Shown here piece by piece: positions 10,192-24,395 of a stretch of DNA of 64,000 nt. Numbering within the stretch: position 1 is the first letter of the stretch; each line of letters opens with the position of its first letter. The stretch lies in the NCBI RefSeq assembly GCF_000003815.2, contig NC_049990.1, positions 6,656,976-6,720,975 of the forward strand. Direction: 5' to 3'. The stretch is from Branchiostoma floridae (lineage: Eukaryota; Chordata; Leptocardii; Amphioxiformes; Branchiostomatidae). Below the pieces are notes generated by a model, which ran no database searches, was not told the DNA's origin, and saw only the letters and a program-made list of their open reading frames with translations. Both the position numbers and the translations under genes were made by a program.

Positions 10192-10392
10192 AATGCCATT
10201 CGCCTTTATCCGCGGGGTAATCTATATCCGTTGCCTTTAAAAACAGGATATTTGGCGAATCAAGTCGACGTATGGTGGTTTCAAACAGCAATTTTTTTTT
10301 TTCAAATTTGCATTTGAAACCATGCCCGACGGCCTGTTTTTTTTTAAACAATGGACATATGTTATCCCGGATAAAGTTAATTTTGTCCCTGG
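10192..10392 (+). mobile_element. Palindromic MITE family C, diverged copy
   Basis: CCTTTATCCGCGGGGTAATC, CGTATGGTGGTTTCAAACAG and TTTGAAACCATGCCCGACGG align with the copies at 40095 and 47476. The terminal inverted sequences are decayed, so the ends are approximate. Confidence 0.65.
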
Positions 10393-13300
10393 CATTTTAC
10401 GCGGCTGTCAGGCATACTCTGGTAACAACTTTACAAACGGTCGCACACTCCACCTGTCAATCATAGCAAATTCCCGCGCAAAACGTCGACCGACGCGTCA
10501 TGACCCTCGCCTCAGGAGAGATGTAGCCTCCTCATCAGTCTTTCCGAGACGGGCTATTTTGGGGTTTATGATATTTTTCTTAGCCTCCACCAGGCCTTCC
10601 TACGGAGGTATGGGGATCGTAGAATCCCCCCCCCCCCCAAAAAAAAATGGGAAAATTGGCCAATTAGTACATGCTCAGGTCAATGTTCCCCTTTGCGGCC
10701 GACCAACTCCTCTGTAGTAGCAAAACTCCCCTGGCAAATTATTCTCCCTATAACAGCCAGTGTAGTCAGTCTGGTATACTTAGAGACTAATCTTTTTGAT
10801 AGCACCTGATGATTTTAAGATCTATTGCATTCAGTGTCAGTTGACCGCGGTAGTAGTACATGAATGCGATGACTGAATCATGATCATAGATCTAAAATGC
10901 CATCAGAAAAAAGCATGTTAATGCGCAATGAAGACCTTTATTATACGCTTTTTGCTCCCTGGGCTAAGTACATGTCACTTGATAACAATCATATACATGT
11001 AACAATGATAACAACCATATACATTTGTATGTACATATAAACGTCTAATCTATACATTTAACTTCCTCTCGCTTCCTGGTAATTGCATCAATGTAGGTAG
11101 TTGTATGATTGGTTTATCGAAGGCTGTAAGGAATATAAATTTCTTATTCAAGTATCTGTAGTGGGAAAATAGTTAGATAGAATGCTTCTATCGCTATCGT
11201 ACAAAGGACTATAGTAAAGTGTGCCTCGTCTTCTACTTTATTTAAACTACATGAGAAGCCAAAGAGAGCCCGACTCGTGGAGCCTGCTGTGGAGGTTAGA
11301 ACGGCAGTGTGATGTAAATGCCCACAGCTGTCGCGCCACCATTTCTATATACCGCACGCACGCACAGCACAGCGCACCCAGACACTGAATCACTTCCACA
11401 CTCCAGCACTAGTGGAACGGAACCGCGCAGTCATAATACGTGAGGCATAATACATCCTCCCTACGTGTGTTTATACTTCCTATAACCTGGATACTCGCCA
11501 ACGCGTCTAGCTCTCCCCGTGGAATTGCAATTCTAACGTCTGAGCGGATTTTGATAGGACACGGAATCACATCAGAGTCGCAGCTTCTCGTGTTGTTACA
11601 ACTCGCCGTTCTTCAATCCAGCGCGAACAAAGGGATTTTACTATCTCCACAACGCAGGTACGTATATGTTTATAATTAACCTTATGTGGAAATGCTATAA
11701 GTGAAACCTTAACACTGATAAGGCCTTGGAAAAAATATTGTATTTCTGACCCGACCGACAATACATGCCGACCCTAGTCGGGGGTGGGGTGGTAGAAGGA
11801 GGGGTGACGACCGCTCGCAAAGGACATAAAAATTTTGGCTCTGAGTACAGTGATGACAGTGTTATAGAATCGTTTTCCACCGTTCTCCTTATTTCTATAC
11901 AATAGACAATTGTCCTTGTACATTGCATATCTGTATAGTTCAAATATGAGATTCGTAAAATACCCAGTTGTATTTCAGTTTTACCTGGCAATTTCTTGAA
12001 CAGGATTGGTTGGATTAATTCGTTCAACGTTTAGAAGAAGAAAAAAGAGCTGGATAATCCATACCTATCGATCATAATTCATCAAGTGCGCCATCATCGG
12101 ACACACCACATTGATCTTCGTAGACCTGATTCATTTTGCTCAATTCATCCAAATATGCCTCTATTGTCCTTGGCTTTTTTACAATCTCCAAACTTAGTAC
12201 CAACTTGCTCTAAATTTTTGGAAAGAGCACTGATTGTGTGTACTGAAGATTTTGCCTGCCAGACGACTCAAACTACGGATTCCGTTCCTTGATATTGGCT
12301 TTGACGTCTCCCCTCCCTGCACCAATATCTGCAGCGACATTTTTCCGCTTTACTGATGGTTGAAATGCATCGCAGCCGACAGTAATTGCCACAGCTATCG
12401 AGCACCTGTGGCGCGCACTTCTTGGCACAGTTTGTAATTTTGCGTATGATGATGTGTGTGGAGGTAGAAGCCCTCTCACAGAACGCATGTGCGGCGATAG
12501 GAATTCTTAGTAATATGTCAAAAGTGAAGGCGCCGAAAAAGAAAACTAATCGCACCAATATTACCTGAAATTACGATTTTTTGTTTGTGATTTTTTAAAC
12601 TTCTAAAAACCGCAATTTCAGGCGACATTGCGCTTTTGAAGTTTAAGAAAAATCGCAATTTAGGAAATGTCTCAAATTAATTCATAGCAACATTGCGATT
12701 TCCGATATAAATTCTCACCTGAGCTTTATATCCAAATGCTCCCACGTCAGTCTAACCACAATGGAAAACTTGCTCGCCCTCTCAATTTTTTGCGCTATTT
12801 GGTGCGGTCCAGTGAGACACCAACTACTACACGATATCGGTTATCTATTGCCATAACAAACGTTTAAACAGCAGTACCCGTGACAGCTTGGTTCTGGCCC
12901 ATGTACCACTATCTCGGGCACGGATCGAAGTTGAAGGTCATCCAAGTCATCGCTGCAATGTGAAGGTCAACACCACCCCCACCCCGCCCCCAACACACAC
13001 AAACACAAGTTTGTATAACGTCCCAGAAATAGTGATCTTCGCAATACGTAGATCACTAAAAAAATCGTTGCTACTCCCCTGTCGAGATATCAGTTAAAAT
13101 GGTAAGAACATTTATTTTCAATTCACACACAATTATCACGATCGCATAAAAACTCCAATCACATTAGTTAAATCCATTGCGGTTTATTTAAAATGCGGTC
13201 TAGTAAATTGCTATCACAGCATAAATGGCTGTCAAATATGGCTTCGTATACTGTGGCATTAAGTGATTTTTATTTGCGCATAAGTGGCTATACAGGAGTT

Positions 13301-15067
13301 TAAATTGAGTCAGATAGTAGGTGATATTCCGTATGTTTGTAAACCAGTCGTAGATGTTTGCCTGAATACCCCAAGAGAGCCTCCCGCCAGTGAACTCCAT
13401 CTCGCCCCGAGGATGACAGATCGCCGTATTGATGTTGTAGACGGTTTTCCGATCACCACGCGACGTCCGCTCGCCAGCGGCCAATTCAGCGGTTCCTGAG
13501 AGGTAAACAGATGGCCATGACGGGCGTCTAAGACATGGAACGTAACGTTAAGCTCTCCATTAAGACTCTCTTATCCTTTGAATTTTAGTATTCCAGCTTG
13601 TGCAAGCTACAACGGTGACCAAACAGACGCTGTGTACAGGAGTGCTATCACGACAACAAATTCACAGCCACGAGCGAGAGGTAACGTTAGACACAATCTT
13701 TATCTAAATCACGCTTCCCTGCTAAGATTACAGACCGCTATCGTTACGTATGTCTTTACGGAAGTCCAATGTGTATGTTATACATGCTAATGCTTTGTGT
13801 TGATATCTCAGTCATCCGTGAATGTTAGTGGAGGGTATAGATGTCGCGAACACATTTGTCACGGGAAATGTGATAAGAGTGTGATTGGATCCGTTTCAGT
13901 CCTTGGTAATAGTTTTCACCATACATACCCTTCAATTTTGTGGACTGGAAAAAACAGTAGAAACCGGCGAAGGCGTGGGAAAATGTTGTGTCTCTGGTTA
14001 TCATTTTACCTGACAGACCCTAGCATAACATGCCGACCATGGAGGGTCAGGAACATAATGAAATTCTGGTTGATGAAAACGTTGCAGTATCATTTTCCAG
14101 CAATTTCTCCTCAAACGGTATCTGTTGGAGCAGTTCAGCCGAAATCTAAAAGAATAAATATACAGCTAAAAATGAAACTGAGAAAAAGGAGAATCCGTTC
14201 CTACCCATCCTATTTTTCCAGACCTAAACTCCGAATCACATCATCTGTTTTTCTGGACCTAATACATGTAATAAGGTAAACTGTTCAGCAGTTCAATTTG
14301 CAGTTCAATTTGCTTCTTTTGTGCACTTAACCCTCTGAAATTACTCCACTTTTTGCAATTGTGTGTTTCCTTCCAATTTCTAGTCTGCTGCACTATTTGC
14401 CTAGTCCACAGAATTGCCTGCTTGAGTCTAATAACTATTATTTTCTCTCGTTGCTTTGGTATTCACATACATCAAACGAGACAGCATATGGTTGTGATGA
14501 AATGAGATAGAACAAGATAACATTTCCTCATATGAATGTATGTATACGAGACGTGCTGTGTTTCATAGTGGGTAGGACATGGCTATTGACAGGATGCTCC
14601 TAAACGAATAGTGCCAAAAAGTCCTATTGACATGAAGCACAGAAATACCTTAAATTCGGTGAACATCGCTTAAAATCTGTGCAATGCCTTCGTTTGAGTC
14701 ATTACCAGACGTTCTTCTTTTCTTCCAAAATCCATTTTGTATCGTTCTAGTCAATTATTCTTACCCTGTCTTGTACAATTTTACAGGATTATTGTTATGG
14801 TTAGGGTTAACAACTTGACAGGATCACGAAGTGTTATTCCCAATGAAACATCCTGTCAATAGTGCCGAAAAAATCTCGTTAACCGAAGAGATTTTTTTTC
14901 AACAGTACACAAAAATTCGTATTGATAACCATTACATCCTGCTATTTTCTATTGACCAATACATCCTGTCAAAAGTGCGGATAAATTTTAGTGACTGGGA
15001 CATCTTGCCAATAGCTTGGCCAATTGGATATGTCGTCCAGTCTCCAGTTCCAATCATCCCTTGGAAA
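10393..15067. other. Intergenic tract, no gene supported
   Basis: Contains only short open frames without family resemblance. A C-run followed by an A-run lies at 10627-10646 and CGCACG repeats near 11350. Between 14590 and 15010 the phrase ACATCCTGTCAAtAGTGC recurs in degraded form. A splice-donor-like CGCAG/GTACGT at 11658 could belong to a 5' non-coding exon, but nothing links it to PID1. Confidence 0.4.
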
Positions 15068-15226
15068 ACACAATAATCTGTTTTATTTTCTGGTCACTGG
15101 TCCAACTAAGGATGTGATCAGTTGTGATTCTGAAGGAAAGGTAAAATACAATAATCTGTTTTATTTTCCGGTCACTGCTGGTTCAACTAAGGATGTAATG
15201 AGCAGTGATTCTGAAGAAACGGTTTT
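15068..15226 (+). repeat. Two-copy tandem duplication, 78-bp period
   Basis: ACAATAATCTGTTTTATTTT followed by C-GGTCACTG, and AACTAAGGATGT with AGTGATTCTGAAG, are repeated with a 78-bp offset (15070 and 15148). Confidence 0.85.
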
Positions 15227-16829
15227 CCATCCCTGGCACTTACAGATAATATCCGGTCTTCAGTGGGTCGGGTCCAAGAGTTGCTTCCGTTCAATTACAC
15301 AGGGCTGATTGAATCTGCCAGCGCCGGAATTATGTGCTAGTTTATTTATATGTCTTCGTAACGAAATGACTACAAGCGGAAAACTGCAGATATATCTTCA
15401 CTATGGTTCTCACGAGGTAATTAGTTTGGATACGAATCCTTCACAACCTGGGACAAGCACAGATTGCGTATTGTCTCCCAGCAGAGGTTTTGGCCGGGGA
15501 AGGGTAGTAGTGGTCGTTTTTGTTTTCTTTTTTCCTTCGTTCCGTTGAAAGACCATACAAAGACCAAAATTGGATTTGTGTTACTCTTGATTTCATAATT
15601 GAAAAAAGATACAAAAATATAGCCCAAAAGGCAGACAGTAGAACACACAAAACGTAAAAACTTCTTTTTCTTTGTCTATACAACGTGCTTTCATCAATGC
15701 TGAAAGCTCATTGCTCTATGCAGTTCGTTGCAAAAGAGACCTGTCCAATATTTGGGTCATAGCGCGGTCACAACCTCTAATAGTGGAAGGAGAGTGTTTG
15801 CAAGCAAAAGCGGTCATCGTTAAGTACAATACCAGCTACCACCCCCCACCCAACCCTACGAAGACTATGCTTGGAGACTACAGATTACATGGTAATGGTA
15901 ATATTGAGTGTGTAAATAGCACTCCTTACACCCAGCCACGAAAAACCAACGGTTCCCCCTGCCAACACGCATTCCTAAGGCGTCCAGAATAGTTCCTAAG
16001 CAATCCAGGGGGTATAATGGTATAATATGCGCGACAGCATATATAGTAATTTGTGATTTCTGACGAGCGCCGGCCTGTTTCAGCTCAATGGCACGGATAT
16101 TTGAGGCGGTGTTATAACATAGATTTCATGGTTGATCCCGGGCGTATAAAGGCAAATTTAGGCCACAGCAAGTACATTTTATGGATCACATGATACAGAC
16201 TCCAGATTGAATACAAGGGCGTGAAAAAAAGCAAGATGGTTACAAGAAACATGAATATTCAAAGTATAGACAAAAAACGCAGTGAAAAATGGTAACACAG
16301 CCAACAAGTTTTTTTTATTCTTGTATTCAGGAAGTATACAAAGTGACATCAGTATGCTAGCCTTGTATCTCATTACGTTTTAAGTTGGTGCAATCTTGAA
16401 AGGCACAAGTGTTCCTTCTACAACCATCGAACTATAGCTAGTTTTACTTCTATTATTACTCATAACTACCTTACTAGCATCACTATTACAAGTACACTTA
16501 AGACGACATTAAGACATTTTTTTTCCATTTTCGTATTTTTGTTGTTATCTGGCTCTATGAGAGCATTTAACGGTAAATCGGTCGAAATCAGTGCACGCGC
16601 TGATGCCATCCATAAAATTTACTTGATGAGGCCTTTCGAACGTCAGACTGACACCAATGAATCGTCTTCGGTAGACTGTGTTCACGAACTGTGTACTCTT
16701 GTGTCTGGGTCGACTAACCCTCACACTCTTCCTGACTACAAATAAAGTCATCTACAAGGAAATGTTAGAATGCTAAATCGTGACGATTTCTAGCTCCCCG
16801 TTTGATGTTAGTCTGTTACGAGGACTTCT
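15227..16829. other. Intergenic stretch, no gene supported
   Basis: Short open frames only; no recognisable protein or repeat family seen. Confidence 0.4.
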
Positions 16830-17001
16830 TAATCTACAAGCAGATTCTACGGTGCCATAAGATAGTATCGAAGCTGGCAAAGGAGTATAGTCGGCCAAAG
16901 GGAGTCAAACGGGCACCGGAGCATACACACTCTTCACTCTTCTGCCAGATTTTGATACTAGCTTATGCTACCGTGTCTGTAACGTATCTGCTTGGAGATT
17001 A
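16830..17001 (+). mobile_element. MITE family D, copy 1
   Basis: Inverted ends TAATCTACAAGCAGATTCTA and GTATCTGCTTGGAGATTA, with inner inverted CCATAAGATAGTATCGAAGC and TTTGATACTAGCTTATG. Same family as 45187-45344. No clear flanking duplication. Confidence 0.75.
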
Positions 17002-17167
17002 TAATCAATGTGATTTTCCGTTTGGCCTAATTTTGATGTGTCTGGTTGGTTACTTGTGCGTTCGCGGTTATTTAATGCAGTAGAGTGACTGGTGTCCACA
17101 CGTTATACAGACCGGGGACAATGACCGGATGTTAGGTCAAAGGTCCTAGAAAGATCCCATACAAAGG

Positions 17168-17661
17168 AGGGGCCGCGTAGCACAGTGGTAGTGTATTCGG
17201 CCCGTGACCGAGAGGTCGCCGGTTCGAATCCGCATGCCGTGTTGCCGGTCTTGTGCCCTTGGGGAAGGCACTTTACACGACTTTCCTCACTTTACTCAAG
17301 TGAAAAATGAGTCGTCCCTCGGATAGGACGTTAAATGGAGGTCCCGTGTATGGGGAGAGTCATACCCTGTGCACGTTAAAGAACCCGCCACATGTGCGAA
17401 CATCCACCCGAGCGGATCAAACCATTCCGGCCAAAATAGGGGTAGGGAATCTCCCGAGCAGCCCTCGTAACCCCTGCTTCGCCTATTGGGTCAGTTAGTC
17501 CTCACTCATAGTGAGCAATTGGGCTGGTCTCAATCATGATGTTTCTGACCTAGGGCGAAGAGTTGCTGTTACAGTTCCAATCATGTAACCCGTAACATTG
17601 AGTGGCCTTCAGGCCTTGTTACGAGGTGACCATTGAGTAAAAAAAAAAAAAAAAAAAAAAA
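17168..17661 (+). mobile_element. Full-length tRNA-derived SINE with A-tail
   Basis: The head GGGGCCGCGTAGCACAGTGG (box A TAGCACAGTGGT) and box B GGTTCGAATCC lie 40-60 bases in. The body contains CTTGGGGAAGGCACTTTAC, AGGACGTTAAATGGAGGT and GTTAAAGAACCCGCCACATG, and ends in about 23 A residues (17639-17661). ATACAA occurs on both flanks, a possible short target duplication. Fragments of the same family are at 2835, 49262 and 54187. Confidence 0.88.
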
Positions 17662-18879
17662 TACAATATATTTATAGGTCATCTTTATATATCTCCTGTC
17701 TCCAAGTTCCTTTTTATACACTTGCTTGCTACCTTATGAGTGCCAGTGGATAGAGTACATAACACTATATAAATCATCGAGAAACCCACAATGATGAATG
17801 AAATATTAAATTCACCAAAACAAACTAGAAATGTTTCACGGTTTCACCCTGTCCTATATTTTCCGCATCAGTTCCTCCTGTTCCACGGAAATGTTGAGAC
17901 GATCCAATTTGTTCTGGAAGCTACATTTTTTTTGTATTTGCTTCCTTTTCAGGTTGGCTGTTTTTGTGAAATTGTGTAATACTATATTCCGTAATATTCT
18001 TCATACCTATTTAAACGCTAAGACAGCCACAACATCCTACGTTATGAATGTCCTGTCAAGGACCGTATGTAGATCAATTATTCAGGAAGCTCGGCACAAT
18101 AATCCGCTCCTGGCACGACCCGGCACCCGCTGCTCGCTTCCTCGCCATTGTCGGGACTACGGGCTGAAAAGGAATAGAAAATAATCTGCTTTTCATCCAC
18201 GCTATTGTGCCGTGGAGAAAGGCTTTGTTCGTGTGACAGTACAGAGGCTCGCATAGGGGTAGCCACGATATCAAAACATATAGATTAATACAACTGCAAA
18301 TAATGACATTTCGGTCTTACAAGTAAACTGTTTGTGTGCCTTTGTTAATCCTTGTCAGTACTATTGTTCTGAACCAGTCATCTTTGTAACTAAACCCAAA
18401 ATAGATTTTACCTATGGCTTGTGTAGGGCAATACATTGTGCGGAGAGTGATATATTATGTTATCATTTCAGAACGCACCATCCCTGAATAACCAGAATTT
18501 AAAAAATAATCTGAAATTCACTGTTTAGGTCAACAATGCATTTTGTTTCGACCATGTTTGCTGTAGCATTCCACTAACATCCCTCTGTCGTATAATCGTC
18601 AACAATATAGTGGCTTCTTGTTTTAATGTAGTAGTTCATCATGTAGTAGTTGAGAAGTAAGAATAATTTTGGACACGTTGGGTTCTTTTATCATCATGAA
18701 CTATAAGTGTAACTTAGAACGCTGAGATCTCAGGTATACTGTGTAACCTGTTCGGTCTATTTACTACCTGCACCAAGGCCAATGTCCTTTAAATCTTACC
18801 GTAGCTATATATTGTTTCGTCGGTCGATAAAAACCATTAACAAAAGAGAGCAATAAAATATGGACCTATAATTGACTAC
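17662..18879. other. Intergenic stretch, no feature supported
   Basis: No coding or repeat structure recognised. Confidence 0.4.
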
Positions 18880-18960
18880 ATCATATGTTATATATCAAAA
18901 TCTTTGATGACACAACAAAAGTACAGCGACCCTCGTCAGGTCTATTACAGCTACATATAA
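18880..18960 (-). repeat. LINE-tail-like repeat E, copy 1
   Basis: On the minus strand, GGGTCGCTGTACTTTTGTTG followed by TGTCAtcAAAGAT matches 30545-30597, where it ends in CAATAAAG; probably the 3' end of a CR1/L2-like LINE. Confidence 0.5.
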
Positions 18961-21289
18961 CGTTACTGCATATAAACAGACAAATGCATTTTTTTAATGT
19001 AATAGAGCTACAATAAGGTCCTTTTTAACCTCCTTGAGAGGTACAACTCAATGCACAAGGAGTGACTGCTAACCTACGGTATATGTAATTACAATATGTA
19101 AGCCTTTTCAGTAGTTTTCAACATGATGTCCTTGGTAGCTATAGCTACAGTGCGCAAATCATCGGTACATTTACTTTTGGAATTAGATTCGGTATTAATG
19201 GCTCTGGGTTAAATGGGCCGCAATTATATCCATGTGCACTAAGAGCGATAGACAGGTCCATTATAAAGAACAGGGGTGTCGATATAGATTCTTTTATTTC
19301 CTTGTTTCATAATGTTAACGTTCTTGAAAATTCAACTGGTATCTTATATTTGTCTATTCTATGGTGAGTTTAGACATTGGTTTATTTGATGTAATTCTTC
19401 AAAGTGTCCAAAAGATCCTGTACATGAGCTTTTAGTTAGAATTCAGAGCAATAAATGTTTGTGTCGTGATAACAAAAAATTCTGAATTTGAAAAAAAAAT
19501 TAATATCTTTAAACTTAGCCTTTACCTATAATCTAGTAACCTTTGTATCCAATATAGTACAGGAAAAAATGAGAGTCGACCGTATGTTGTTATTCCAGTC
19601 CTGACCGCAACGTTACCACCCGCCAACTGCCGACCTAATCCTACTGACCTTCGGGGTCAACATTCTCCCCATACCGCAGCAAAAATAACCCTACTTAAAG
19701 CGTACTCTCTCTCCAACTCTGCACCCCGCCAAGTGCGATCGTGAATGGGGAGCTGTGTTGTAACATTCCATCGACACAAATACTGTAAGTCTTCAAATAC
19801 TCACGGGGATTTTTGTATTTGTAGTTTTGGGCGAAATCACCTTGAAGCCGTGGATAGTTTTTTTGCTACGTTTTTGTTTACTTAAATACCGCGAAAACCT
19901 TTCTACTTATAAAAAGATATAAAATCATTGCAAAAATTTGTGAACTTACAGATGACTGATCAGTGCTTTGTTTTGGTGCCAAATGGGAATATTGGATATA
20001 ATTACCTAGGTTTAACATTAGTTTGTATTCTAAACCCTTGCTATATATTAGTTCATCTTTATGGTGTAGTCAATTATAAGCCCATGTCTTTGTTGCTCTT
20101 TTATTAATGTTCTTATCGACCGAAGAACTAAGAGCTTGTGATAAATGTAAACCTGCGTACAGTAGGCTGAATTTCAATAATGATCTTAGTCACATATTTT
20201 ACTTGTCATCCTTTCGGTAAAGTTGAAAGATTTTATGCTAACAGATGCTATAAAATTGTGAATGAAATAGTTCTACGGTAGGCTCTGCAATCTCTCACGG
20301 CGGCGAATAATCGCTAGATTTTAACTTTTTTTCTGTAATATTCTACTGGACATTTCAAGGAATATTTCTGACACTCAAAGCTGTGGCCATTATCCATTTC
20401 AACATAATTGTTATTTTGGTGTTTGATGATGTAGTAATAATGGGTAATGACAGGCAATTAATTTACCAGCACGCGCAGCTCTGACGATATTTGGTATTCA
20501 GCTGGTATTCAGAATTTTCGTTTTTTTTTCACAGTTCTGGTGTATTAGCTTCTCCATTTGTATTTATGTTACCTTCACAGAAGGTACATACTGTTTTTGC
20601 TCTGTTTCTTCTTCTTTTCCGCACAAATAAAAAACATGAATATCTCCGAAACTAGACCTTGGAATATCTCGTAATTCAGCAAGCTGGTAGGTCTGCACAT
20701 AAGACACTGCACCTTGGTCATTTGGTCCCCTAAAGATACCAAAAAATGATTTTATGGGGCAAAAAAGGGTGAAAAAACTAGCAATTTTAACACAAAATCG
20801 AACTTTCGAACCCAATAGAACTTTGGAACTACGTTCCAAGGCCCCGAGGTCAACGACCGGTAGCTATGGAACCCGCCCGGGAGATATGGAACATGGTGTT
20901 CGAACGAGGTCAACGACCGCTGCTAAGCAACACGGAAGTGTCCGCCCGTCAAATGATGACTTCATCTTGCTTTAGACGGCCTGAATTGGGCCAGAAGCCG
21001 TCCTCTGAATGATTTGTGGAATTCATTTTGCCAAGAAGTAATAAGAGATCAAGAAATTCACAGAGCTTTGACTTTATTTTGCCGAATATCGGCACCCTTT
21101 GCAATCAAATTCAAGGAAGGTAGAATGAAATTGAGCGCAGGCAGAATGAAATTTAATGCCCCCAAAGTATCAAAATGTGTCTCGGTCTAGGTCAGTTCTA
21201 AGTATTTGTTTCAATACTTTCCTTGATTTTGTTTAAGCTATAGGTTTTGCAACCTGCACAAGCCAGTTTTACCATGAGCCATCCAAACA
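18961..21289. other. Intergenic stretch, no gene supported
   Basis: AT-rich with no recognisable features. GAGGTCAACGACCG recurs at 20846 and 20903. Confidence 0.4.
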
Positions 21290-21293
21290 TTGT

Positions 21294-21445
21294 TCAGGTT
21301 GAGTCGGGGCGGCGGCGGTGGCGGCGGGGCGGTGGCGGCCGGGGCGCCCAGCGCGGTGTTCTCGCCAGGATTTTGTCACAGCGTCGGGGCAGGGGGCAGG
21401 TGTCCGAGGGGGGGGGGGCGGCCCAGGGGGGCAAAGCCCCCCTTA
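21294..21445 (+). repeat. G-rich low-complexity tract
   Basis: GGCGGCGGTGGCGGCGGGGC and a later run of nine or more G give strong strand asymmetry and G-quadruplex potential. The open frames over it are compositional. Confidence 0.7.
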
Positions 21446-22152
21446 AGCTCTTGCATTTTAGGCTAATCAGAAGGCTTATTCTATCAGTTTTTAGGGCCAT
21501 ATCTACGATAATCGTAGCAGTCACTTAACTTCTTTTCAGCAGTATTTCGGGTCAAAGAGTCAAAGACAACTAAAAACTCATAAACAACAAACTTTACTCA
21601 GCTCAACAGTACTTATAACTATCGTCCGGTTTGTCATCCGAAGCTGAAGCGCTTCTTTATAGCGCTAGTACCTTCGCTGCGCTGCCGTGACGTGCGATTG
21701 ATGTTGACGGTCTTATATCCCTACGTCGCCGCCTCGCTGTCAGACGATATTCCAACGGACATGTTTCAAGGAAAATATCCGGCGAAACCGCTGTTCCGCG
21801 TCAGATTCTATTCTATAAAACACGTAACGTTACGTGGGAATAAATGTTACAGTCTAATAAATATTTTGTAGAAGCACCGCTGTGGGGAAGTCCAAGGAAT
21901 GCAATAATCACGTAGCATATGTTCGCTGTCAACTGGCACGCGGCTGTTTGAAACTCTAACCAACAGCGGCGGCCTTTGATGAAGTGGGCGAAAAAGTGCA
22001 CTGCCTTGGTAACAAGGAAGCCGACGGTGTGGGCGGGGCCACATGGCGAGACTTCTCCCCCGAAAGCCCCGGCCCCGAAAGGAAATGCCCGGGTTTTACA
22101 TACAAACTTACGATGGTTTGAATTTTACATTGCCGAATCAAAGAGCTTCAAA

Positions 22153-22663
22153 TTTAGAACAGGAAATTTGGAAACGCGGACGGTCTTGCTCTAGAAATAT
22201 GTCAGAAAGAATTGATTCTGTTTTCCGCGCTGAAAAAGAAATGACGCAACCAGTTGTAAGAGCCTTTGTGTTGATCAACAAATAAGGACATTCGCGGGAA
22301 ATCTGGCTGTTCCGGGGAGGGATCCCACCCCCTGGTCACATGCGGCAAGGCCTACTCGCTACCCTGTTTACATTTTTGCACGAACGCAAGGCCGGCACAC
22401 GCAAAATTTAGGAACAGGAAATTTGGGGACGCGACCCGCTCTTGCTCTAGAAATGTGTAAGAAAGAATTGATTCTATTTTCCGCGGTGAAAAAGAAATGA
22501 CGCAACTAGTTGTAAGCGCCTTTGTGTTGATCAACCCCGCTCCCCAAATAAGGACTTTCGCGGGAAATCTTATACATTTTGGCTGTTCCGGGGAGGGATC
22601 CCACCCCGCTGGTCACTCGTGGCGGCAAGTCCTCTGTTTACAATCATTTCGCGCGAACGCAAG
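22153..22663 (+). repeat. Two-copy tandem duplication, about 255-bp period
   Basis: 22153-22393 and 22407-22663 share GAACAGGAAATTTGG, GAAAGAATTGATTCT, GCCTTTGTGTTGATCAAC and TGTTCCGGGGAGGGATCCCA in order. The second copy has small insertions. Confidence 0.88.
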
Positions 22664-24149
22664 GGCGATCCTGGGTGGGAGGGGCTGCGAGACAACGGCA
22701 CGGCGGGTGCTCTGAAACACCTCCCTTCGAGCTGATAACTTCTTGAAACAGCGGAGGCGCGTGCTTGGCGCGTGCTTTTGTGTTTTTACTACGATATTTT
22801 GTTATTTTTTCCCCAATCAACTGGTGTTTTCACGATTCTGTAAAAGCCGAGGTTGAGTTGCGTGCTCCGCGCGATAATATTGGTGAACAAACGCACTCAG
22901 AGAGAATAACTACTAACGTTAGCACTAGTGCAATTTTCTCAGACAGGCCAATAACTGTGGTAACGCTACGTGTATGTGGTAACGTGGGGATTTCTTTGGA
23001 TGTTTCCTGACATTATAAGTAACTGACATATAATCATAAAAATGTAGCGAGACCTGTTCGTTTTTATCCACAGTACTGAATAGGAACGTTTTAATGAACT
23101 TGAGTAACTCAAGTTCATGCATAGAGCTGTCGTCCAAATGAAACACGGAATGGTGTCACGGTTCTAGTTAACCGATTTTTGAGTAAAAAAAAAACATTTG
23201 AGCAAAAAGAAACACATGACTACGTTAGACGCAAGGTCACTGCGTGTCGCCGGCGGTTACATAAAAAAACTCAAAGTTTTACGCCTGAGACATAAAGGTA
23301 TGTGAAACAAAAACGATGGACTTGATGAGTTTATTTCGCTATTAAACTGACCTTGAACAAACATGATTAACTGCAGCGTGGAACGCCCGCCCCATCTTAG
23401 GTCACGGTCATTCCGTTCACCTTGTTGTTCATCATGTAAGTTACCACAGCGCTGCGTTGGTCCCCAGCAAGCAAGTGGAGCACGGAAACGAAGTCAGCTG
23501 GGTACATTACAATTAAGCTACGTGCAGCTTTATACACGGTGGGAGTGGCCGGCACAGCACAAAACCCCAGGCACAAAATCAACGCGAAAGTTTAGTGTAG
23601 CAGAAACCTAACCCCTTAAAGTTTGCATGATTGACAGGCGGACGGGTTCGAAGTGTGCCGGGCGGCACGTATTGATAATGAGGGCATAAACAAACTACGT
23701 ACATCAAACGTAAATCAAAATTGTTTGCTAAAAATTAAAAGAAATTTATGAAATGTGAATTGCGGACTCTGAAAAAAATGATCGAGCCGTTCAAATATGA
23801 ATGAATTTACACAGATTGACAGGAATCATATAGCGGAGGAAGCATATAGCGGAGAAGAGCTGCGTACTGTGAAGATTACATGGAGTGTGCAGGGGTAGCC
23901 ATATCAATTTCAGCTCTGAGAGTATCCGTCAACTGCGTGACGTGAACGAATATAATAGATTTGTGGCAATTTTAGCGATTACGCTAACCAGCTGTTTCTA
24001 TGAATTTGTGCGATTTACAGTAGTTGGTAACCACTAGACGGCGATCGCGCCGCGCTCTTACTGCGACATAAATAGGATTGTGTAGCCTTCGATTTCACAC
24101 TGGGTATATTATAGAAAACGTAAAAGTGTGACAGAGCATGCTGAGGAGA
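22664..24149. other. Intergenic stretch, no gene supported
   Basis: No supported feature; GC content falls off away from the 22-kb duplicated block. Confidence 0.4.
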
Positions 24150-24395
24150 ACCCTTCGCGCTGCGTAGTACAAGCGGCAAACTCTGTGAGACGTTTTTGTG
24201 AATGTACCTTCCGATTTTTGTGCTACGCTAGACAGTGTGCCGTAACTTGGTAGGCTTGTTTTAATTTTGCTCTCTTCAAAGTTAGTCTAATTCAAGAAGA
24301 CAGAAACGAGAATTCAATTCTATAATATTTTGGCTTCCTTTTGACAATAAAATTGTGACTGTGTGTGCTTCTTGTCTCACGTGAGGCTGAAAAAA
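24150..24395 (+). repeat. Dispersed repeat B, copy 2
   Basis: Counterpart of 9265-9515, same strand, 14.9 kb away. Confidence 0.75.

Noticed and set aside
13797-14279. Plus-strand open frame of 160 codons
   Set aside because: No conserved motif, Arg/Lys-biased by chance, and no donor or acceptor context; not enough to call a gene.
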